Shown: piece after piece, positions 17,637 to 27,019 of the stretch
How positions within the stretch are numbered: the stretch's first letter is position 1
How the letters are laid out: each line of letters begins with the position of its first letter
NCBI GenBank assembly: GCA_964642175.1
Contig: CAZXOK010000010.1
Location: forward strand, 11,180-75,179
DNA from: JANQGG01 sp964642175
GTDB lineage: Bacteria; Bacteroidota; Chlorobiia; Chlorobiales; Chloroherpetonaceae
Length of the DNA stretch: 64,000 nt
Direction of reading: 5' to 3'
Notes under the pieces: model-generated
What the model was told of the DNA's origin: nothing
Database searches by the model: none
What the model saw: only the letters and a program-made list of their open reading frames with translations
Made by a program: the position numbers and the translations under genes

Positions 17637-20063
17637 TCAGGCATCTCTCAGGGCCGCACCATAGTTTTGGCTTACCTTTGTTATAATTCTATCGAGAAGA
17701 GCGTGGATTTCGTTATCGGTTAGTGTGTGTGTTTGGCACACAAGGGATAATGAAAACGCTACACTCCGCTTGTCATTAAATGTTGAGTCGTTAGCATTAC
17801 CTTCATAGACATCAAAAACATTGATCTCTTTAACAAGCTCATCGCAATCTTTCATGGTCTGGATTACATCTTGCGACTGAACATGCTTTGGCAGAAGGAA
17901 CGCTAAGTCTTTTTGAACAACAGGATACTTTGCAGGAGGTTCATAGGTCACATCATCGCTAGAAAGTGTTTTCAACACATTCAGATCAAATTCAGCTACA
18001 AATACAGGCTGTGATATATCAAATTCTTTTAGAACATCTACAGGAATTTCTTCCAGCTTTCCTGCACCAACATATTGTGATGGTGAGTTTTGTGTATCCT
18101 TCTCAATCTCCAAAAGGAGACAGGAACGATTATACAACATAAACTTTGATTTTTCAAGAAGTTTTAGCTTTCGAAGTAAAAGCTCGATGGTGCCTTTTAA
18201 ATCAAAGAAATCCATCGCCTCGGCCTTTTGGTTCCAGCCGGTTGGGGCGCGCCGGCCGGTCATGGCTATACCAAGCACACTCTTTTCGATATAGCCATCC
18301 ACAAAACAGTTCTCTTCGTCTGTGCTTGCCTTGGTTTGCCGTTCAAAGGTATGGCCCACTTCGAAAATACATTGGTCGGTATTGCCGTGATCACAATTGT
18401 GAGAAATGATTTTCAGAAATGACGGGATCAGGCTGGGGCGAAGCGATTCCATATCCTCACTGATCGGATTGAGTGTTTTAACCAGGTGCTCACTAAAATG
18501 AAGAGCATCCTTGGTTTGTAATAGCGGGTTTGTAACCACTTCTTTAAAGTTTAACCCGATCATCAACTGCCGGATAGTGTCTTCAAAGTATATTTTTGTA
18601 TCCCGGTGCTCGGGGTAGGTGGCAATCATTTTTTCGGATGCCTGAATATTATCGTATCCATAGACACGGGCAATATCTTCTATGAGATCAATTTCCTGAG
18701 AGACATCCGGTCTGAAACTGGGTACGGTTACCAGCCACGAGCCATCGCTGGTTTTGCTTAAATTAAAGCCGAGATTCTCAAGGATATTTTGCATACGGTC
18801 GGGTAAGATATCACAGCCCAGGATGGCATTAACCCGTTTTGGGCGCAGGAGAACTTCCTGCGCTACCTGTGGCTGGGCCAGGCATTCATAGGCAGAGTCG
18901 ATCTGGCCACCGGCCAGGTCCAAAATCAATTTTGCTGCAGCCTGAGCTGCAGCATGAACATTGCCATAATCCACCCCGCGCTCAAATCGATACGAAGAAT
19001 CAGTGGAAATGCCCAGATTCTTGGCTGTTTTGCGAATAGAGCTCATATTAAAATAGGCCGATTCCAAAAAGACATCAGTAGTCTCATCTGAAATTTCAGA
19101 GTTCTGGCCGCCCATCACCCCGCCAACAGCTACCGGTTTTTCAGCATCACAGATCATGACCATACCAGGCTGGATCTGACGCTCTTTATTATCCAGGGTG
19201 GTAAAAGTGGTTTTAAGATCGCTTTTCACTACGATCTTTTCGCCGGCCAGTTGCTTGAGATCAAACGCATGAAGCGGTTGGCCCAGGGCATGAAGAATGT
19301 AATTGGTGATATCAACAATATTATTGATTGGGCGAACATCTATCGATAGCAAATGCTGTTTAAGCCAGGCCGGAGACTGGCTAACCTTTACGCCGAGGAT
19401 AATGATACCGGTGTATATGGGGCAGCCATCAGGATCATGAACCTGAATCTCATTTCCTGCAGTTGTAAATGTGATATCCTGTTTATCCAGGGTTTTAACA
19501 TTAGAGAGGCCTGCCAGGTCGCGTGCCACGCCATAGTGAGAGAGGGCATCAGGGCGATTGGGTGTAATGCCGATCTCATAAATGGTATCGGTTTCTATGA
19601 AATGTTCGAACGGGGTGCCAACTGTGTAACTCTCATCCAAAACCATAATCCCATCGTGGTTGTCCGAGAGACCAAGCTCATCTTCGGCACAGATCATACC
19701 CTGAGAAAGCTCACCCCGGATTTTGGATTTCTTGATTTTAAATGCCTTATCGGTACCGGGTTGCAGAACAGCCCCGATTTTAGCTACAGCCACTTTTTGG
19801 CCTTCTGCCACATTTGGTGCGCCACACACAATTTGCAGGATTTCGGGCTCTCCGACATTGACCTTGCAAATTCTCAGACGATCAGCATTGGGGTGTGCCT
19901 CAACTTCCAGAACTTTGCCAACCACTACATTGGAAAATTGCGGGCCTTTTGTTTCAAGAGCTTCTACTTCCAAACCCAGCGAGGTAAGTTTTTCACCAAT
20001 CTCTTCAGGGGATTGCGATAACGAGGGGGCAAAAGTCTTGAGCCAATTTAAGGATATTTTCAT
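17637..20063 (-). CDS. pheT: Phenylalanine-tRNA ligase beta subunit
   Basis: 808 residues, the full bacterial length. Order of domains: N-terminal 'MKISLNWLKTFAP' start, tRNA-binding EMAP/OB domain ('VVVGKVLEVEAHPNADRLRIC', residues ~45-65), B3/4 editing domain, B5 domain, catalytic-like core ('SSYRFERGVDYG'), and the C-terminal FDX-ACB anticodon-binding domain. It pairs with PheS to charge tRNA-Phe; pheS is not in this window. A tRNA cluster lies upstream behind a terminator. Confidence 0.96.
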   Translation of the reverse strand: MKISLNWLKTFAPSLSQSPEEIGEKLTSLGLEVEALETKGPQFSNVVVGKVLEVEAHPNADRLRICKVNVGEPEILQIVCGAPNVAEGQKVAVAKIGAVLQPGTDKAFKIKKSKIRGELSQGMICAEDELGLSDNHDGIMVLDESYTVGTPFEHFIETDTIYEIGITPNRPDALSHYGVARDLAGLSNVKTLDKQDITFTTAGNEIQVHDPDGCPIYTGIIILGVKVSQSPAWLKQHLLSIDVRPINNIVDITNYILHALGQPLHAFDLKQLAGEKIVVKSDLKTTFTTLDNKERQIQPGMVMICDAEKPVAVGGVMGGQNSEISDETTDVFLESAYFNMSSIRKTAKNLGISTDSSYRFERGVDYGNVHAAAQAAAKLILDLAGGQIDSAYECLAQPQVAQEVLLRPKRVNAILGCDILPDRMQNILENLGFNLSKTSDGSWLVTVPSFRPDVSQEIDLIEDIARVYGYDNIQASEKMIATYPEHRDTKIYFEDTIRQLMIGLNFKEVVTNPLLQTKDALHFSEHLVKTLNPISEDMESLRPSLIPSFLKIISHNCDHGNTDQCIFEVGHTFERQTKASTDEENCFVDGYIEKSVLGIAMTGRRAPTGWNQKAEAMDFFDLKGTIELLLRKLKLLEKSKFMLYNRSCLLLEIEKDTQNSPSQYVGAGKLEEIPVDVLKEFDISQPVFVAEFDLNVLKTLSSDDVTYEPPAKYPVVQKDLAFLLPKHVQSQDVIQTMKDCDELVKEINVFDVYEGNANDSTFNDKRSVAFSLSLVCQTHTLTDNEIHALLDRIITKVSQNYGAALRDA

Positions 20064-20082
20064 TACGGTGCGGGTTTAAGTT

Positions 20083-20119
20083 AAAAAAGCCCTGATTAAC
20101 ATTGTAATCAGAGCTTTTT
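20083..20119 (-). terminator. Terminator between tRNA cluster and pheT
   Basis: Stem AGCcCTGATTA / TAATCAGaGCT (one mismatch) with a short loop. On the minus strand it is followed by a run of six U. It would end the tRNA transcript before pheT. Confidence 0.7.
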
Positions 20120-20125
20120 CTAATG

Positions 20126-20197
20126 TGACCCCAACGGGATTCGAACCCGTGCTACCACCTTGAAAGGGTGGTGACCTAACCACTAGTCGATGGGGCC
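20126..20197 (-). tRNA. tRNA-Glu (anticodon TTC)
   Basis: 72 bases; acceptor GGCCCCA / TGGGGTC, T-loop TTCGAAT, anticodon loop CTTTCAA giving TTC. Last of a four-tRNA leftward cluster. Confidence 0.95.
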
Positions 20198-20209
20198 TAA
20201 AATCGTATG

Positions 20210-20284
20210 GGTGAATGAGGGGACTCGAACCCCCGGCCTCCAGGGCCACAACCTGGCGCTCTAACCAACTGAGCTACAATCACC
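20210..20284 (-). tRNA. tRNA-His (anticodon GTG)
   Basis: Anticodon loop TTGTGGC inside a CCAGG / CCTGG stem gives GTG. The extra 5' G (position -1) opposite a 3' C, a His-specific feature, is encoded. The acceptor stem has one T-T mismatch at the fifth pair. Confidence 0.93.
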
Positions 20285-20314
20285 ATGGCTTATTTTAAAG
20301 AGCCTTTTGTGTTG

Positions 20315-20388
<74 letters not shown>

Positions 20389-20397
20389 AGTACTATG

Positions 20398-20470
20398 TCG
20401 GGGTACCGGGACTCGAACTCGGGACCTCCTGCTCCCAAAGCAGGCGCGCTACCAGCTGCGCCATACCCCG
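20398..20470 (-). tRNA. tRNA-Pro (anticodon TGG)
   Basis: 73 bases; acceptor CGGGGTA / TACCCCG, anticodon loop TTTGGGA between CCTGC and GCAGG gives TGG. First gene of the leftward Pro-Arg-His-Glu cluster. Confidence 0.95.
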
Positions 20471-20663
20471 AAACAATAGAGCATCTATTATACGGTTATT
20501 TCATGAAAAATACAAGTACCTCTTTCTTTAATCACCCGATATTTTTTGTGATAGTTTTGTGACCTTTTCATGGCATATTATCTGGAATATCTTGTTAGGT
20601 ATATCAATTTTTTTAAGGTACTAAGCTTTTGTTCATCTAACTATTTAATTAAATTCCTAATAC

Positions 20664-21065
20664 ATGGCAGTCAGACGATTTGGTGTAAGCCTGGAAGAGG
20701 GTTTATTGGAGTCCCTCGATACATATGTCCGTGAGAAGCACTTCTCTAATCGCTCTCAGGCCATCAGGCACCTGGTTAAAAGCCATTTGATTGAAAAAAA
20801 ATGGGAGGCCGATCAACAGGTTGCCGGGGTAATTGTAATGGCCTACGACCATCACAAGCGGGATATCATGACTAAATCAACCAATATCCAGCATGAATTT
20901 CATGATGTGGTTCTGGCCACACAACATTTTCACTTAAACCACGACTATTGTCTGGAAACAATTTCTGTTAAAGGAAAAGCAAGTCGGCTTATGGCACTCT
21001 CCGATCGATTGATCAGCTTAAAAGGTATTAAAGATGGCAAGCTTGTAATGAGTGGTGCTGATTAA
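20664..21065 (+). CDS. nikR: Nickel-responsive regulator NikR
   Basis: 133 residues. N-terminal ribbon-helix-helix DNA-binding domain ('VRRFGVSLEEGLLESLD' ... 'SNRSQAIRHLV'), then an ACT-like metal-binding domain. The four nickel ligands of Escherichia coli NikR align exactly in spacing: His77, His88, His90 and Cys96 ('QHEFHDVVLATQHFHLNHDY' then C). The gene stands directly before a TonB receptor and ECF-type transporter genes, which it probably represses when nickel is sufficient. Confidence 0.93.
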   Translation: MAVRRFGVSLEEGLLESLDTYVREKHFSNRSQAIRHLVKSHLIEKKWEADQQVAGVIVMAYDHHKRDIMTKSTNIQHEFHDVVLATQHFHLNHDYCLETISVKGKASRLMALSDRLISLKGIKDGKLVMSGAD

Positions 21066-21081
21066 AAAAATTTAGGTATAA

Positions 21082-21109
21082 GTAGCATAATATATGATGG
21101 TAGTAACAC
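21082..21109 (+). promoter_or_regulatory. Candidate NikR operator
   Basis: GTAGCAT - 14 bases - GTAACAC. The NikR motif reported for many non-enteric bacteria is GTRTTAY-N13/14-RTAAYAC; the right half matches 7/7 and the left 5/7. Another perfect right half (GTAACAC) lies at 21144-21150, 41 bases downstream in the same orientation. It sits between nikR and the TonB receptor. Confidence 0.45.
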
Positions 21110-21110
21110 G

Positions 21111-21135
21111 ATCCGGTTTTGCCGGATATTCTTTT
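21111..21135 (+). terminator. Possible weak terminator after nikR
   Basis: Hairpin ATCCGG / CCGGAT with a 5-base loop, followed by a poor T-run (ATTCTTTT). It may separate nikR from the receptor transcript or only form a cruciform. Confidence 0.35.
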
Positions 21136-21177
21136 GTAAGACGGTAACACAAAAACAAAAAATCATAACACTTAATC

Positions 21178-23274
21178 ATGGAAAACAAAATCAAGCACTT
21201 AAATATGATGAGGTTTAAAACAAGCTTAGCCTTTTTGGCGCTTTTGTGCTTTGCTACCGGGCTTCGGGCACAAACTGATACAAGTAAAGCCATAGTGCCA
21301 CAACCTAAGGTTTTTCAAGCCAGTGAGATGGTTATCACTGCCACAAGAACAAAGCTGTTGCCGGAAGAAGTCCCACAACCTGTGGATGTGATTACCCGGG
21401 CCGAAATTGACCGGCGGTATCAGTATAATGTTGGCCAGATGCTGGATCTGGTACCCGGTGTGCGTATAATTCGCTCAGGTGGCACGATAGGCGCCGATTA
21501 TGGTTTATCCATTCGTTCCCTGAACGGGGGACCCTCTTCAAATAAAACCCTGGTATTGATAGATGGCCGTCCGGTTAACAACGGCTGGAGCGGTGGGTTA
21601 AATTTTAATATGTTGCCCTCTGAAATAGTTCAGCGGGTTGAAATTGTCAAAGGAGCAGGATCGGCACTTTATGGCTCAAGAGCAACCGCAGGTGTAGTAA
21701 ATGTTATCACCCGGAACCCTCAACCGGGGTGGCAATTCTGGGCATCGGTTGCCAGGGAATTTAATGCCTCCGAAGAGATCTCCTCTGACACACAGCAAGG
21801 TTTTGGCCGGCCTGATGTTTCCGCTACTAACCTGCAGCTTACAGCTTCTTACGGTGGCAAACGTGCCGGCCATTTCCTGGCGCTTGGATATCGGGCATCT
21901 GATCAATCCTTTTATGAAAAAGATCAGGAGAACGATTGGCAAAATCTGGATGGCAATTACAAGCTCAATTACGATATCTCTGATAACCTTAAAAGCCAGT
22001 TCAATATTAACTGGCACAGCAATTCCTGGAAAAACGAGGCAAACCGTGTGCCAACTGATGAGGATTACCGGTTTATCAGTGGTGATGGTACTTTAACTTA
22101 TTCATTGGGATTTGGAGAACTGTTTGGCCGCGCCTACCTGAACTCGGCTCGGTACGACGAAAGCGTGCTCGCCAGCAATGTCACCACGGGATTCGATGCA
22201 AAACAATACGGGCTCTTGGTTGATTTAAGTATGCCGCTGTTCAATAAAGAGGCCCTGCTAAAAGTTGGCCTGGATGCCACACTGGATGATGCTGAAGCCC
22301 GGGACAAGCAAACCGTTGTGGATTTATCTTTCCAGGGAGTTGAAACCGTTGACGGCAAAGCGGTTGACTTTTACACCGGCTCTTATGGAGAAAATACCCA
22401 GAACAACAGCATGAGCAATATTGCATTCTTTACACAATATGAGCATAAATTTTTCAACCGGATAAATCTGGTTTTAGGGGGGCGGCTAGACCGGCATTCC
22501 GAGTTCGGGACCGTTTTTAATCCTAAACTTGGCGCCACCCTCGAAGCTTTTCGTTGGCAACAGTATACCACCACCCTGAAAGCCAATTACAGCAAAGGAT
22601 TCCGGGCACCTACCATCCAGGGGTTATTCTCCAAATCGCTCGGTGGCTACGGCAACCCGGATCTCAAACCGGAGAAAACCGAGAATTTCGATCTGGGTCT
22701 GTTTCAGCGCCTGGGCAACTGGGGCGTTTTTGAACTCTCCTATTTTAGGATGAACGTGACAAATCTTATGATCAACGATAAGTTGGGCTCCACAGGAGAG
22801 GGTTACCGGGTTGAAGTTCAAAACTCGTCCAGTGGTTTGGATACACTGTCCTTTAACCTGCGGAAAAACCTGGGCAGTTATTCACCCAAAGGGGTTGAGG
22901 CCAGTTTAAAACTCAATCCACACCCACAAATCACGCTTTCGGGAGCTTATACGTATCTTGATCCTGAGGATTTCACATTTCAAACCTCAAAACATCGCTA
23001 TAACTTGAGTGCCTATGGCTTTATGCCAATGGGCGACTGGCGGATGGAAACGGAAGTGATATATAATTATACAGGGGATGGTTTTTTCTTTGATTTCGAA
23101 AACCGGCCCTATGAGTCGTTCAGTACTATTAATTTAATGCTGGCGGCATCTTACCAGGAAGCATACCGACTGTCTCTGATAGCACAAAACCTTGGTGATA
23201 CAAGCTATAAGCTTTGGCATTACGAGTATCAACCCGGCCGAACCATTACCCTACGCCTGGAAACACGTTTTTAA
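21178..23274 (+). CDS. TonB-dependent outer-membrane receptor, probably for a nickel/cobalt chelate
   Basis: 698 residues: signal peptide (ending 'GLRAQ'), then 'MVITATRTKLLPEEVPQPV', a plug domain ('GVRIIRSGGTIGADYGLSIR', 'VEIVKGAGSALYGSRATAGV') and a ~500-residue barrel ending in aromatic 'LRLETRF'. This is the BtuB/ligand-gated-channel class. The 'ITATRT' TonB-box-like segment is right after the signal peptide. The start could be 21178 or the ATGs at 21202/21205, which would leave a more compact signal peptide. It follows nikR, with a candidate NikR site before it, and is followed by ECF transporter genes, so a nickel or cobalt complex is the likely substrate. Confidence 0.9.
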   Translation: MENKIKHLNMMRFKTSLAFLALLCFATGLRAQTDTSKAIVPQPKVFQASEMVITATRTKLLPEEVPQPVDVITRAEIDRRYQYNVGQMLDLVPGVRIIRSGGTIGADYGLSIRSLNGGPSSNKTLVLIDGRPVNNGWSGGLNFNMLPSEIVQRVEIVKGAGSALYGSRATAGVVNVITRNPQPGWQFWASVAREFNASEEISSDTQQGFGRPDVSATNLQLTASYGGKRAGHFLALGYRASDQSFYEKDQENDWQNLDGNYKLNYDISDNLKSQFNINWHSNSWKNEANRVPTDEDYRFISGDGTLTYSLGFGELFGRAYLNSARYDESVLASNVTTGFDAKQYGLLVDLSMPLFNKEALLKVGLDATLDDAEARDKQTVVDLSFQGVETVDGKAVDFYTGSYGENTQNNSMSNIAFFTQYEHKFFNRINLVLGGRLDRHSEFGTVFNPKLGATLEAFRWQQYTTTLKANYSKGFRAPTIQGLFSKSLGGYGNPDLKPEKTENFDLGLFQRLGNWGVFELSYFRMNVTNLMINDKLGSTGEGYRVEVQNSSSGLDTLSFNLRKNLGSYSPKGVEASLKLNPHPQITLSGAYTYLDPEDFTFQTSKHRYNLSAYGFMPMGDWRMETEVIYNYTGDGFFFDFENRPYESFSTINLMLAASYQEAYRLSLIAQNLGDTSYKLWHYEYQPGRTITLRLETRF

Positions 23275-23281
23275 GATTTGT

Positions 23282-24154
23282 ATGAAACAGGAGTACGCTA
23301 AATATACCGCACCTGAGTTTTGGGAACAGACCTGGCAGGAGGTTTCAAGGCACAATCCTTTGGGAGCAGCCTACCGCAATCCTAAAATCTGGGATAAAAT
23401 GGCTTCTGGATACAACAAATCCGAAACAGATTTACAAGAGCGCCAGGCCCGTGAGAAGGCCTTGATCCAAAAGCTCAGCGATTTGGGGATGATTGGTGAA
23501 GGAAAAACCGTACTTGATCTGGGTTGCGGTCCGGGCAATTTTGCACTTGCCTTTGCCGAACACGGCTCTGAAGTGGTCGCTTTGGATGTCTCTGAAAAAA
23601 TGCTTGAAGAGCTTCAAAAACGCATGCCCGGCCATTTAAGCAACAGGATAAAGCCGATACAGGCCGACTGGAAAATGTTAGATCTTCGGCAACATGGCTA
23701 CGAAAAGGCCTTCGACCTGGTGTTTGCCCGCATGACACCGGCTTGCAATGCCCTGGATCAATTCGAAAAAATCCTGTCGGCCAGCCGAAACTGGTGTTAC
23801 TATGCCTCCTGGGTGGGACACCGGAAAGATCAACCGTTGGACGAAGTATGGCAAACTGTTACCGGCCAACCACGAAACAGAGCCAACAATCAATTCCAGA
23901 TTATCCTGAATCTGCTCATTACCCGGCAAATGTACCCGGAGTTGTGGTTTCATAAAGTTCATTGGCAAAAACATGAAAAGCCCAACGATGTGGTTCAGCA
24001 TATTTCAACTCTCATCAGCACGGTAAAGGGGCAAGCCGAGACTGAGCTGATTCCGGAGATTTCAATGGCTCTTGAGCCATTTCTCAAAGATGGCAAGGTT
24101 CAGGAAACCAAAACCGGCATGATCGCTGAAATGCTTTGGCAGATGAATACATAA
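23282..24154 (+). CDS. Class I SAM-dependent methyltransferase
   Basis: 290 residues from the ATG at 23282; the longer frame from 23192 would overlap the receptor gene and is not needed. The SAM-binding motif is 'VLDLGCGPGNFALAFAEHG' and the acidic motif II 'VVALDVSEKMLEEL'. It begins 7 bases after the receptor stop and ends 10 bases before the membrane protein gene, so it belongs to the operon. A role in making or modifying a metal-binding metabolite is possible but not shown by the sequence. Confidence 0.85.
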   Translation: MKQEYAKYTAPEFWEQTWQEVSRHNPLGAAYRNPKIWDKMASGYNKSETDLQERQAREKALIQKLSDLGMIGEGKTVLDLGCGPGNFALAFAEHGSEVVALDVSEKMLEELQKRMPGHLSNRIKPIQADWKMLDLRQHGYEKAFDLVFARMTPACNALDQFEKILSASRNWCYYASWVGHRKDQPLDEVWQTVTGQPRNRANNQFQIILNLLITRQMYPELWFHKVHWQKHEKPNDVVQHISTLISTVKGQAETELIPEISMALEPFLKDGKVQETKTGMIAEMLWQMNT

Positions 24155-24164
24155 TATTGACCTG

Positions 24165-24761
24165 ATGAACATGCAGCAGAGCAAACCCAAGTCGTTTTTT
24201 CTGACCCAGATTCAAACCGTTTTTCTGGCTACTATGATCGCCTCCGATTTTGCTTTTGGCATGGTGGTCAAAAACCTCCTGGCACCAACTCACATTCTGG
24301 ATATCATCCGAATAGATATGATCATCCCGTTTATGCTGATGCTGCTGACTCGTTTGATTGTCGATAAATTCGGAGTTCTGATACTCTACGAAGCCATTTG
24401 GGGTGTTCTGGCCGTTATTGCTATGCCGGCTTCTTTTGGATTGCCGGGTCTTCTAAAACTTGTACCGGCTATCTCTATGGGCATCATCCTGGACTCGCTG
24501 ATGTCGGTATTAAAAAACTATCCCAAAACAAGGGTATATGTCTCGGCTGTTATTGGTGGTTTTCTCTCAACACTTGTGTTTTTCGGATTTAAAATCTTGC
24601 TGGGCATGCCCTGGAATACATTCATCCAGATTTTATTCGGGGTACAAATGCTCACAAATGGCGTGGTTTGGTTTGCGGGCGCTTTCTTAACATTACTGGT
24701 TTTTCAACGGATCCGCGATACGCAGATGGTCAGGAGGATACAAGTTGCCCTGGGACATTGA
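24165..24761 (+). CDS. Membrane protein, probable ECF transporter S component
   Basis: 198 residues with five or six hydrophobic helices, the size and shape of a substrate-binding S component. It lacks the 'MHIMEG' N-terminal His motif of CbiM/NikM, so it is not a standard nickel/cobalt S component. The last 17 bases overlap the ATPase gene, and EcfT follows that, so the set S - ATPase - T is complete. The substrate is inferred only from the nikR neighbour. Confidence 0.75.
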   Translation: MNMQQSKPKSFFLTQIQTVFLATMIASDFAFGMVVKNLLAPTHILDIIRIDMIIPFMLMLLTRLIVDKFGVLILYEAIWGVLAVIAMPASFGLPGLLKLVPAISMGIILDSLMSVLKNYPKTRVYVSAVIGGFLSTLVFFGFKILLGMPWNTFIQILFGVQMLTNGVVWFAGAFLTLLVFQRIRDTQMVRRIQVALGH

Positions 24762-26304
24762 ACTTCAAAATCTGAGTTTTAAGCCGTTCGAGGCATCCGA
24801 GAATATTCTCAGTGATATATATCTAAAAATAAGACACGGGGAGCGTATTGGTATTTTAGGGCCTTCGGGTTCGGGCAAAACCACGCTTTGCTTCCATCTT
24901 ATAGGGTTACACAAGATTGCTTTGACCGGTGAAACACGGGGGAAAATTTTAATCAATGGTGTAGATGTTTCGGCTTGTGTCTTTGAAGATCTTAAAAGAG
25001 AAATGGGTTTTATACCGGCCATGTTGCTCCAAAACCCGGAAAGCCAGATCTTTGCCAACATGGTCCAAGAGGAAATCGCTTATGGCCTTCAGGATCCGGA
25101 GCGTGTGATCATCCGGGATGTCTTAAATCAGGTGGGATTGCAGGGGTATGAAAAACGATCTGTTAAGGCACTTTCTTTAGGCGAAAAACAGCGTGTATTG
25201 ATTGCAACTTTATTAGCCCAAAATCCCTCTGTATTGGTTATGGATGAACCAACCAACAGCCTTGATGGATTGGGGCAAGCCCGGTTTCTTGAAAGTATCG
25301 GGCCACTTGGTGCAACTCAGATCATGATTGAACACAATCTGAAGCTTTTATGCCACTGGGCAGAACGAATTGTGGAAATAAAGGCAGGACGGATTTGTTT
25401 TGACGGGCCGGTGCAAAAATGGCTTAAAGAAACCAAAGTACCACCGAGATTTTTTAGTGCAGGGCTCAGCCATAAAAGTGATGGCAAAAATGGTTCTACA
25501 GCATTATCCCGGCAATCACAACAAACTGGCAATGTGGCTACTGAAACCGATACGACCCAGCCTATTCTAAAATTTAACAAGGTCTCTTGTGCTTACACAA
25601 AAGAGAAAACTGTATTCCGGGACGCCTGTTTTGAGATTGAAAAAGGGCAAACGGTTGGTGTGTTGGGATTGAATGGTTCGGGCAAAACAACCCTTTTCAA
25701 GCTGATTTGTGGGTTGAAAAAGCCACAGTCAGGCACCATTTTTTTTAGAGAACAATCACTGGAAAAGCAAAAGCCTGAAGATTTCTTAGGCCTTATCGGG
25801 TATGTGTATCAGAATCCCGAGTATCAGCTTTTTGAAGATACGGTTGAGCGTGAGTGTAATTTCATCCTGAGAAATTTAAATTCCAGCCATACTGAGATGC
25901 AACAAAAAACGCGCAAATGGCTGGCGTTTTTTGGCCTGGGCGAGCTTGCCATGCGTTCGCCGTTCAGCATGAGCTACGGTGAAAAACGTCGATTAAGCCT
26001 GGCATCGGTCTTGATTTCAGAACCCGAAATTGTATTGCTTGATGAGCCAACCACCGCTCTTGATGAATCCAATATTACAGCTTTAGAAGAATTGATTTTT
26101 GAATTAAGTTCTCAGCAGGGTAAAACCATACTTGTTGCCACGCATGATCTGGATTTTGCCAGGCGCGTGGCCGATCGGTTTTTGATCATCGAAAATGGCG
26201 GGCAAGTAATAACCAAATCAAAGCATGAGTTAAACCCGGAATACTGCGTAGAAAAAGGATTTCAGGTGCCCATAACCTTAAACGCCGGCTTTAATGAATT
26301 TTAG
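24745..26304 (+). CDS. ECF transporter ATPase with two fused ABC domains (EcfA-EcfA')
   Basis: 519 residues holding two ABC ATPase domains. First: Walker A 'GPSGSGKTT' (residue ~39), signature 'LSLGEKQRVLIA', Walker B 'VLVMDEPTNSLD'. Second: 'GLNGSGKTT' (~308), signature 'MSYGEKRRLSLAS', Walker B 'IVLLDEPTTALDE'. A ~50-residue linker joins them. The start is TTG at 24745, chosen because a perfect AGGAGG (24732-24737) lies 7 bases upstream. It overlaps the S-component gene by 17 bases and EcfT by 11, which indicates translational coupling. Confidence 0.93.
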   Translation: MPWDIELQNLSFKPFEASENILSDIYLKIRHGERIGILGPSGSGKTTLCFHLIGLHKIALTGETRGKILINGVDVSACVFEDLKREMGFIPAMLLQNPESQIFANMVQEEIAYGLQDPERVIIRDVLNQVGLQGYEKRSVKALSLGEKQRVLIATLLAQNPSVLVMDEPTNSLDGLGQARFLESIGPLGATQIMIEHNLKLLCHWAERIVEIKAGRICFDGPVQKWLKETKVPPRFFSAGLSHKSDGKNGSTALSRQSQQTGNVATETDTTQPILKFNKVSCAYTKEKTVFRDACFEIEKGQTVGVLGLNGSGKTTLFKLICGLKKPQSGTIFFREQSLEKQKPEDFLGLIGYVYQNPEYQLFEDTVERECNFILRNLNSSHTEMQQKTRKWLAFFGLGELAMRSPFSMSYGEKRRLSLASVLISEPEIVLLDEPTTALDESNITALEELIFELSSQQGKTILVATHDLDFARRVADRFLIIENGGQVITKSKHELNPEYCVEKGFQVPITLNAGFNEF

Positions 26305-27019
26305 TATTAACAGCAAAAAAACGATCCTACATGAGTTGAATATTCTCACAAAGCTGAGTCTCATGGTAGGCCTTTCGGCAGGGGTTTTTTTGGTGAATTC
26401 GCTCTGGCTGCTCTCAGGTTTGCTTATTTTGGGTATCCTGATTTACACCCGGTTAGACATTCGCCTTGGATCTCTGAAATGGGTACTCACACTAATGCTT
26501 ATAAATTCACCCCTTACACTTTTGGTGTTCTTACTTTCATTCGGGTTTGAAGAGGGCTTTTCGCAAACGATCCTTCTGAAAGGCCTGGCTCAGGGGGGGG
26601 TGTTTTTGAGCCGGATCTACATTTTAATTCTGTTCAACATTATTTTTGTTGCCACAACCGACCTGCGGGAGCTTACTGCGGGGTTAAAAACCTTGAAAAT
26701 CCCCAATGAGATCTCAGATTTAATTGCCACGTTATTTGGTTTTCTGCCCATTATGGTCGAAGAAGCCCGACGCATTGTTGAAATACAGCGGATGCGCGGT
26801 TTGAAACCCCTGCATCTCATGAATCCGGCAAAATTCACAGCACTGGTTATTCCATTGCTGATGCTCAACATGCAACGCTCTTACGAAATCACCCTGACCA
26901 AATACCTGCGTGGCAATGGAAATCAAGTGGAATTACCGGGATTAAAATTTTCAAGACACGACGCCCTGGCCTTCTCCGGAATGGTTGGGCTAATCGTGGT
27001 TATGTTGCTGGTTAATTAA
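26294..27019 (+). CDS. Energy-coupling factor transmembrane protein EcfT
   Basis: 241 residues with 5-6 membrane helices. The cytoplasmic coupling motif is seen as 'EEARRIVEIQRMRGLKPLH' (residues ~155-175), matching the A-R-[RS] ... R-G signature by which EcfT contacts the ATPases. It is the last gene of the nikR-linked operon; no terminator is obvious after it. Confidence 0.9.
   Translation: MNFSINSKKTILHELNILTKLSLMVGLSAGVFLVNSLWLLSGLLILGILIYTRLDIRLGSLKWVLTLMLINSPLTLLVFLLSFGFEEGFSQTILLKGLAQGGVFLSRIYILILFNIIFVATTDLRELTAGLKTLKIPNEISDLIATLFGFLPIMVEEARRIVEIQRMRGLKPLHLMNPAKFTALVIPLLMLNMQRSYEITLTKYLRGNGNQVELPGLKFSRHDALAFSGMVGLIVVMLLVN

Noticed and set aside
21066..21177. Cobalamin riboswitch before the TonB receptor
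   Set aside because: The gap is only ~110 bases and shows none of the conserved B12-box sequence.
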